Origin: Streptomyces shenzhenensis
Lineage (GTDB): Bacteria > Actinomycetota > Actinomycetes > Streptomycetales > Streptomycetaceae
Direction of reading: 5' to 3'
Length of the DNA stretch: 54,528 nt
Assembly (NCBI RefSeq): GCF_003688995.1
Contig: NZ_PENI01000051.1
Location: 1 to 54,528 of the forward strand
Positions 50,329 through 54,528 of this stretch are shown in pieces. The position numbers and the translations under genes are program-made. The first letter of the stretch is position 1; every line of letters begins with the position of its first letter. The notes beneath the pieces are model-generated. The model had not been told where the DNA came from and searched no databases. It saw only the letters and a list, made by a program, of their open reading frames with translations.

Positions 50329-50634
50329 TTATCGGACGATGACCACCACGGGGGAGGTGCCGAAGCCGAACCCGAAGGGATTGAAGGCGAACGGGCTGAA
50401 CCCGAAGCCGCCGAACCCGCCGAACGCGCCGAGCCCGCAGAAGCGGTTGAAGCCGCGGTTGAAGCCACCGAAGCCGCATCCGCCGCCGGTCGCCAGGCTG
50501 TTGTGCGACAGTGTCGCGACGCCGTGCATGGGGACCGCGGCCGAGGCCGGACTGGCGGCCGCTCCCGTTCCGACGATCGCACCGCCTGCGAGGAGAGCGG
50601 CGGCCAAGGTTCGCATGACCGGTTTCCTGCGCAT
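50329..50634 (-). CDS. Secreted Gly/Phe-rich low-complexity protein
   Basis: The 101-residue protein has a signal peptide (MRTLAAALLAGGAIVGTG...ASPASA, about residues 7-32). The mature protein begins AVPMHGVATLSHNSLATGGG and then consists almost only of Gly, Phe and Asn (GFGGFNRGFNRFCGLGAFGG, then FGFSPFAFNPFGFGFG), ending in a hydrophobic strand SPVVVIVR. Two Cys lie within the FG region. ATG 50634 follows GGAGG at 7 nt, an excellent start. FG-rich proteins tend to form gels or fibres; a surface or spore-coat role is inference. No chaplin or rodlin domain is seen. Confidence 0.75.
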   Translation of the reverse strand: MRRKPVMRTLAAALLAGGAIVGTGAAASPASAAVPMHGVATLSHNSLATGGGCGFGGFNRGFNRFCGLGAFGGFGGFGFSPFAFNPFGFGFGTSPVVVIVR

Positions 50635-50858
50635 ATTTCGGCCTCCTTTGCCCCGGTGAGTCCTCACTCATACCGGTGTATCCCCTCGCTCCAGGTAACA
50701 CCGGATCGGCTGACCGGACCACCCGAGCACCCCGCACCCCCGAGATCCCGCGCCCGGGTACCGTCCGGCCCCAAGTGGCCTTTCACCACTCGGGAAGCGG
50801 CGGTCGACGGGACCCGTCCGGGAGGGCCGGCCCCGGGCGCCGTTCACCCGTTGAGGTG

Positions 50859-51008
50859 ATGACCGGTGCGGAGGGTGACGGCACGGGGAGCGTCGCGGCA
50901 GATGGGGTGCCGGCTGCGGCCCCGATGTACGACGGTGACGATGCGGCGCCCGCCCTGCCCGCTCCGGACGAGTCGCTGGACCGATGGTGGGGGAGTGGCG
51001 GAGCCTGA
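50859..51008 (+). CDS. Possible 49-aa acidic peptide coupled to the ammonia-lyase gene
   Basis: ATG 50859 opens a 49-codon frame rich in Asp, Ala and Gly (MTGAEGDGTG, then YDGDDAAPALPAPDESLDRW and WGSGGA). Its stop lies 4 nt before the GTG of the next gene, suggesting translational coupling; AGGTG precedes it closely. Codon use is GC-biased at third positions. It could be an upstream leader or a small partner protein. The region 50635-50858 otherwise shows no gene. Confidence 0.4.
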   Translation: MTGAEGDGTGSVAADGVPAAAPMYDGDDAAPALPAPDESLDRWWGSGGA

Positions 51009-51012
51009 TCCC

Positions 51013-52143
51013 GTGCCCGAGCAGACCCCTCACCTCCCGGCGCCGCCCTGGTTCATGCGGCCCGCGGCCCGAGCCTGGCGCTGCGCTCCCGCACCCGCCG
51101 AGGCCAGGGCCTTCCACACCGCCCTGCCCGACTACTCACCCACGCCACTGACCCGGCTCCCCGACCTGGCGGCGGAGCTGGGAGTGGGCCGGATCTTCGC
51201 CAAGGACGAGTCCTGCCGGCTGGGACTGCCCGCGTTCAAGGTGCTCGGCGCGTCCTGGGCGATCCACCGCGCCCTCGCCGAACGGGCCGCGAGCGGTGCG
51301 GCGCCGGGCCCGGTCACCCTGGTCACCGCCACCGACGGCAACCACGGCCGGGCGGTGGCCCGCATGGCACACCGACTAGGACAGCACGCCCACGTCTTCG
51401 TCCCGCGGGGCGTGCACCCACAGGCCGTGGCCGCCATCGCCGCCGAACAGGCGAAGGTCACCGAGGTCCCGGGTCCGTACGACGAGGCGGTCCGGCGGGC
51501 GGCCGAGGAGGCCGTGGGGCCGCACGCGCTGCTGATCCAGGACACCGCCTGGCCCGGCTATGAACGGATCCCGGGGTGGATCGTCGAGGGCTACTCCACC
51601 CTCTGCGCCGAGACCGACGAGCAGCTGAGCGCCGCCGGTGTCGCCGCGGGCCCCGGCCTCGTGGTCGTACCGGTGGGTGTGGGCTCCCTGGCCCAGGCGG
51701 TCGTCACCCACTACCGCAGCCGTCCCGCCGGGCGGGCACCGGCGCTGCTGTCGGTGGAACCCGAGTCCGCGGCCTGCGTCCTGGCGAGCCTCACCCGCGG
51801 CGCACCCGTCACCGTCGGCACCGGCGACACCACCATGGCCGGGCTGAACTGCGGCACCCCGTCCAGCATCGCCTGGCCCCGCCTGCACCACGGGCTGGAC
51901 GCCGCGGTCGCCGTCTCCGACGCCGACACCGCCCGCGCGGCCATCCGCCTGGCCGCCCTCGGCTTTCCCGCGGGCCCCTGCGGGGCCGCCACCCTCGCCG
52001 GCCTCCGCGCGATGCTCACCGGTCCGGGTGCCGCCGCCCGCCGCAGCGCCCTGGGCCTCGACGCGACCTCGGTGATCGTGCTCCTGAGCACCGAGGGCCC
52101 GACCGCGAACCCACACGCGCCCACCGTCCCCGGCGCGCTGTAG
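51013..52143 (+). CDS. Diaminopropionate ammonia-lyase-like PLP enzyme
   Basis: The 376-residue fold-type II PLP enzyme has YSPTPLTRLPDLAAELGVGRIFAKDESCRLGLPAFKVLGASWA (PLP-binding Lys in AFKVLG), TDGNHGRAVARMAHRLGQHAHVFVP, DTAWPGYERIPGWIVEGYSTL, VVVPVGVGSLAQAVV, TTMAGLNCGTPSSIAWPRL and GFPAGPCGAATLAGL. The GLNCGTPS and SxAWP signatures fit diaminopropionate ammonia-lyases, which split 2,3-diaminopropionate to pyruvate and ammonia. GTG 51013 follows a GGGGGAG-rich leader. It ends 11 bp before a convergent lipoprotein gene. Confidence 0.87.
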   Translation: MPEQTPHLPAPPWFMRPAARAWRCAPAPAEARAFHTALPDYSPTPLTRLPDLAAELGVGRIFAKDESCRLGLPAFKVLGASWAIHRALAERAASGAAPGPVTLVTATDGNHGRAVARMAHRLGQHAHVFVPRGVHPQAVAAIAAEQAKVTEVPGPYDEAVRRAAEEAVGPHALLIQDTAWPGYERIPGWIVEGYSTLCAETDEQLSAAGVAAGPGLVVVPVGVGSLAQAVVTHYRSRPAGRAPALLSVEPESAACVLASLTRGAPVTVGTGDTTMAGLNCGTPSSIAWPRLHHGLDAAVAVSDADTARAAIRLAALGFPAGPCGAATLAGLRAMLTGPGAAARRSALGLDATSVIVLLSTEGPTANPHAPTVPGAL

Positions 52144-52154
52144 CCGTGGGGCGT

Positions 52155-52832
52155 TCAGCTGAAGGGGACGGCTTCCGTCGGGGCGGTGTGCCAGTTGGTG
52201 ACGATCGGGTCTTCGACGGTGATGGTGCCGACTCGCAGGGAGACCGGGTCGGCGTCGCCGTCACCGACGGCGACGATGATGCTGTCCAGTTCCTTGCCAC
52301 CGTCTCCGTCGGTGGTCTTCGGGTTCACCCCGGCGTAGGCGGTGGTGCTCCCGCTCAGCTTGATCTGCTTGCCGGCGGTCTGCTCCGCGGGACCCGCCTC
52401 GGTGCCGTCAGATCCGAACGCCACGGTCGGAAGCGCGGCGGGCAGGTAGCAGGTGATCCCCGACTTCGCCTTCGCGATGATCAGGATGTATCCGCCGGCC
52501 TGGGTCTCGGACCTGGTGCTCCAGGAGATGTCGTTGGCGCCGCAGACCTGTTCGACCTGCTCCCGCTTGCCGTCACCGGTGTCGGCGCCGGAGCCGGCCG
52601 CGTCCTCGGTTCCCTTGCCCGTCGCGTCGGAGTCCTTGCCGGCGCCTTGGTCGCTGCCCGCGGTCGACGAGCCGGACGGGGTGGCCGCGCCGCCCGCCGG
52701 GGTGGCGGAGGAAGAACTCTGCGCGGCGCCGTTGTCCGTGGTCGCGTCCGAGTCCTGGCACGCGGTCATCAGCATGGCGCCGCCCACGATGGCTGCGGAG
52801 ACGAGGAAGGCCTTGCGACGGTTGCCGGACAT
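52155..52832 (-). CDS. DUF4232-type secreted lipoprotein
   Basis: The 225-residue lipoprotein has a signal peptide with lipobox MTAC (Cys25), a Ser/Thr/Asp/Gly-rich linker (about 26-95), and a DUF4232-like beta domain (about 97-225): VEQVCGANDISWSTRSETQAGGYILIIAKAKSGITCYLPAALPTVAFG, STTAYAGVNP, DSIIVAVGDGDADPVSLRVGTITVEDP. Two Cys (VCGAND and ITCYLP) could form a disulfide. DUF4232 proteins are common actinomycete surface proteins of unknown role. ATG 52832 follows AGGGGGA. Confidence 0.85.
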   Translation of the reverse strand: MSGNRRKAFLVSAAIVGGAMLMTACQDSDATTDNGAAQSSSSATPAGGAATPSGSSTAGSDQGAGKDSDATGKGTEDAAGSGADTGDGKREQVEQVCGANDISWSTRSETQAGGYILIIAKAKSGITCYLPAALPTVAFGSDGTEAGPAEQTAGKQIKLSGSTTAYAGVNPKTTDGDGGKELDSIIVAVGDGDADPVSLRVGTITVEDPIVTNWHTAPTEAVPFS

Positions 52833-52975
52833 GAAATCCCCCTTGGTGAGGCGTGGTCGAGGCCGCAGCGGTGTCGGCCTCTCGGTGCTCGCTTGATCAC
52901 TATGAGGGGGCTGCGAGCCGAAGGGATCCCGGCGCCTTCGTTCCAGGACAACGCCGTCACAGACCGGTGACATGA

Positions 52976-53398
52976 TCACGAGGAGTCGGGGGAGCCCTCT
53001 TTCCAAGAGGTGGCCCGGGGGTGTGGTCCCAGCGGCGCGTCCCGTGCCTGCCGCAGCGGTCCGGCCATACGGAACTTCCCCGCGCCATCCGGCCGGGCCA
53101 GAGCGTGATCGGCCGGCACCTCCGGCGCGGCCTCCAGTTCACGCGCGGTTTCGTCGTCCGCCGCTCGCCGCAGCCCGGCCAGGGCCTTGTGCGACGTGGG
53201 CGCGCCCAGAGCCGCCGGCGCCTCTGCCGCCTGGAGGTACGGCAGCGCGAGCCGCGGCAGGACCGGTGCCACCGATCCCGGGCGTCGAAGACGGTCCGCC
53301 AGCAAGGACATGGCGGCCTTCCGCGCTCCGAGCACGCGCGCCGGACGAGAGCCGTCGAGGCCGCCCAGCCATGTCGCCGGTGTGGAGCGGGACTTCAT
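52976..53398 (-). CDS. Doubtful 140-aa hypothetical protein
   Basis: A minus-strand frame from ATG 53398 has fairly GC-biased third positions and a protein-like centre (RPGSVAPVLPRLALPYLQAAEAPAALGAP, DDETARELEAAPEVPADHALARPDG). It lacks a Shine-Dalgarno, recognised domains or operon partners. The whole stretch from 52833 to 53531 has no better candidate. It may be the remains of a gene. Confidence 0.3.
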   Translation of the reverse strand: MKSRSTPATWLGGLDGSRPARVLGARKAAMSLLADRLRRPGSVAPVLPRLALPYLQAAEAPAALGAPTSHKALAGLRRAADDETARELEAAPEVPADHALARPDGAGKFRMAGPLRQARDAPLGPHPRATSWKEGSPDSS

Positions 53399-53531
53399 AC
53401 GGGACGCACCGGAGGGCCGCCGCAGGGGGCGTTCACCGGCGTTCGTGGGTGGCTTGCCCACGGGAAGGACCCGGCGCACGGGTCTCGGCCGAACGACGGT
53501 GAACGGGCCTGGACGAGACGGGAACTGGGAG

Positions 53532-53720
53532 CTAAGCCGCCTTGGGGTGCGCGGCACGCATGCCCGAGGCGGGCCCCTCTTCCTCCTCGGGCAGGAAGGT
53601 CAGGTCTTCCCCGAAGTCCGGGGCCTGGAAGGGGTTTGTCGCCGGAGGCGGCGACGCTGCGGTGGCACAGCGGGGTTGCCCTTCCAGGGCGGAGAACAGC
53701 GACGTCGGTTCGATGAGAGG
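53532..53720 (-). pseudogene. Start-less coding-like fragment downstream of the CarD/Tudor-like gene
   Basis: From about 53720 to a TAG at 53532 the minus strand reads ARPLIEPTSLFSALEGQPRC, then AASPPPATNPFQAPDFGED, LTFLPEEEEGPASG and MRAAHPKAA. This looks like real protein, but there is no ATG, GTG or Shine-Dalgarno upstream before the TAG that ends the gene at 53781; the two frames are the same phase. It may be a gene whose 5' end was lost, or may start at CTG. Function unknown. Confidence 0.35.
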
Positions 53721-53780
53721 TCTCGCTTTCGTTGCAGGTCCCCGCAGGGGCCTGGCGTGCCGTGACCGGGCACAGCGGTC

Positions 53781-54002
53781 CTACAGCTTGGTCATCTTGG
53801 CGTACGGGCTCAGGATCCGCATTTGCGCCGAGCCGAAATCCACGAGCGCCGCGATTCCGTCCTCGATGCCGATCACCCGGCCGAGGCCGTACATGTCGTG
53901 TGTGACCTGGTCGCCCACGGCGAAGTGCTTGGGAGCCGGGGCGACCGGGGCCTTGAAGGGGCTGGTGGGCAAGTGACGCTTCGGTGCAGCAGGCTTTGTC
54001 AT
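53781..54002 (-). CDS. Small CarD-like/Tudor-fold protein
   Basis: The 73-residue protein has a Lys/Pro-rich N-terminus (MTKPAAPKRHLPTSPFKAPVAPAPK) and a CarD_N/Tudor-like beta-barrel core: FAVGDQVTHDMYGLGRVIGIEDGIAALVDFGSAQMRILSPYAKMTKL. The VGDxVxHxxYGxGxV pattern is shared by CarD-type RNA polymerase-binding proteins and UvrD C-terminal Tudor domains. A role in binding nucleic-acid enzymes is plausible but unproven. The gene is divergent from rpoA, 217 bp away. Confidence 0.8.
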   Translation of the reverse strand: MTKPAAPKRHLPTSPFKAPVAPAPKHFAVGDQVTHDMYGLGRVIGIEDGIAALVDFGSAQMRILSPYAKMTKL

Positions 54003-54123
54003 TGCCCCCAGTATGCGCCTACGAACGGCGCTGGTGACCGGGTCTCGGGGTAGGAGTAGCTGATCGTCGGACTCCGCTTCGGCAAGCGCCGGGCCTGCCG
54101 AGGGGTCGGCGGGCGGGCGGACC

Positions 54124-54157
54124 GGGCGGTTCGGCTTCATCGGCGGCCGAACCGCCC
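54124..54157 (+). terminator. Perfect 12-bp hairpin upstream of rpoA
   Basis: GGGCGGTTCGGC (54124-54135) pairs with GCCGAACCGCCC (54146-54157) around a 10-nt loop, 62 nt before the rpoA start. On a transcript entering from the left it could act as a terminator or attenuator. The following GTAGTGTCTACGG (54167-54179) may contain a -10 element. Confidence 0.65.
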
Positions 54158-54218
54158 GTACCCTTCGTAGTGTCTACGGCGTCACATAGCGGGCGCCAAA
54201 CACTGGAGGCAATACCTA

Positions 54219-54528
54219 GTGCTGATCGCTCAGCGTCCCTCGTTGACCGAAGAGGTCGTCGACGAGTTCCGCTCCCGGTTCGTGATTGAGCCGCTGGAGC
54301 CGGGCTTCGGCTACACCCTCGGCAACTCGCTCCGCCGTACCCTTCTGTCGTCGATTCCCGGTGCTGCTGTCACGTCGATCCGTATCGACGGCGTGCTGCA
54401 TGAGTTCACCACCGTGCCGGGTGTCAAGGACGATGTCACCGACCTGATCCTCAACATCAAGCAGTTGGTCGTCTCCTCGGAGCACGACGAGCCGGTGGTG
54501 ATGTATCTGCGCAAGCAGGGTCCGGGTC
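54219..54528 (+). CDS. rpoA: RNA polymerase alpha subunit, 5' part (runs off the window)
   Basis: Only the first 103 codons are present. The sequence MLIAQRPSLTEEVVDEFRSRFVIEPLEPGFGYTLGNSLRRTLLSSIPGAAVTSIRIDGVLHEFTTVPGVK is the Streptomyces alpha N-terminal domain, including the LGNSLRR dimerisation motif. The gene starts at GTG 54219 with GGAGG 11 nt upstream. Alpha dimers nucleate RNA polymerase assembly. Normally rpoA follows rpsD in the ribosomal protein operon and precedes rplQ; here the upstream neighbour is a divergent CarD/Tudor-like gene. No inactivating change is seen in the visible part. Confidence 0.95.
   Translation, partial: MLIAQRPSLTEEVVDEFRSRFVIEPLEPGFGYTLGNSLRRTLLSSIPGAAVTSIRIDGVLHEFTTVPGVKDDVTDLILNIKQLVVSSEHDEPVVMYLRKQGPG

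Overview
The window is very GC-rich, strongly biased to G/C at third codon positions, and carries hallmark actinomycete genes: a conservon, twin SigB-type sporulation sigma factors, F420-linked enzymes, a DmdR/IdeR-type iron box, and repeated GC-rich hairpin elements. It is almost certainly Streptomyces. Most of it reads as core chromosome around sigF, tadA and upp, with a decayed mobile element at the left and an unexpected rpoA at the right edge.

Layout. (1) 72-3766: remnant integrative element between two 47-bp direct repeats that match the 3' half of a tRNA-Arg. It holds a deleted tyrosine integrase, a transfer-type membrane protein, a broken IS701 transposase, a SUKH (SMI1/KNR4) gene and a lipoprotein gene. 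A gene-poor stretch follows to 4376. (2) 4377-8329: small membrane, YCII, DUF2797 and amidohydrolase genes. (3) 8459-14805: tightly coupled operon of response regulator, histidine kinase, GT2-GtrA glycosyltransferase and GT39 transferase. (4) 14891-23306: regulators, and a marR-MFS-yceI-F420 oxidoreductase cluster behind a double MarR-type operator. The MFS pump and the YceI protein carry the same carboxypeptidase-regulatory-like module. An LLM oxidoreductase pseudogene lies here too. (5) 23326-31662: two SigB-type sigma factors (sigN-like and sigF), Dabb protein, tRNA-Ser(CGA), tadA and its partner, upp, and a LytR_C protein. (6) 31768-34665: HerA/DUF853 ATPase, small secreted proteins, HdeD. 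(7) 34900-38412: divergent iron-box locus with a siderophore-interacting protein opposite a single protein that joins an Ntn-hydrolase acylase to a siderophore-type acetyltransferase. (8) 38518-44449: CopC-CopD protein, a class F sortase with a possible substrate, an ECF-like sigma with a membrane partner (both TTG starts), and an acyl-CoA dehydrogenase homologue lacking the usual catalytic Glu. (9) 44546-50634: CvnABCD conservon ending in a GAF protein, then a GAF-SpoIIE phosphatase and a Gly/Phe-rich secreted protein. (10) 50859-54528: diaminopropionate ammonia-lyase-like enzyme, DUF4232 lipoprotein, a region of unclear content, a CarD/Tudor-like small protein, and the 5' end of rpoA with no ribosomal protein genes beside it.

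The most promising leads are the acylase-acetyltransferase fusion, which sits under an iron box and contains an internal ribosome-binding site at the old gene boundary, and the displaced or duplicated rpoA. All family calls come from reading translations by eye; no database search was run.
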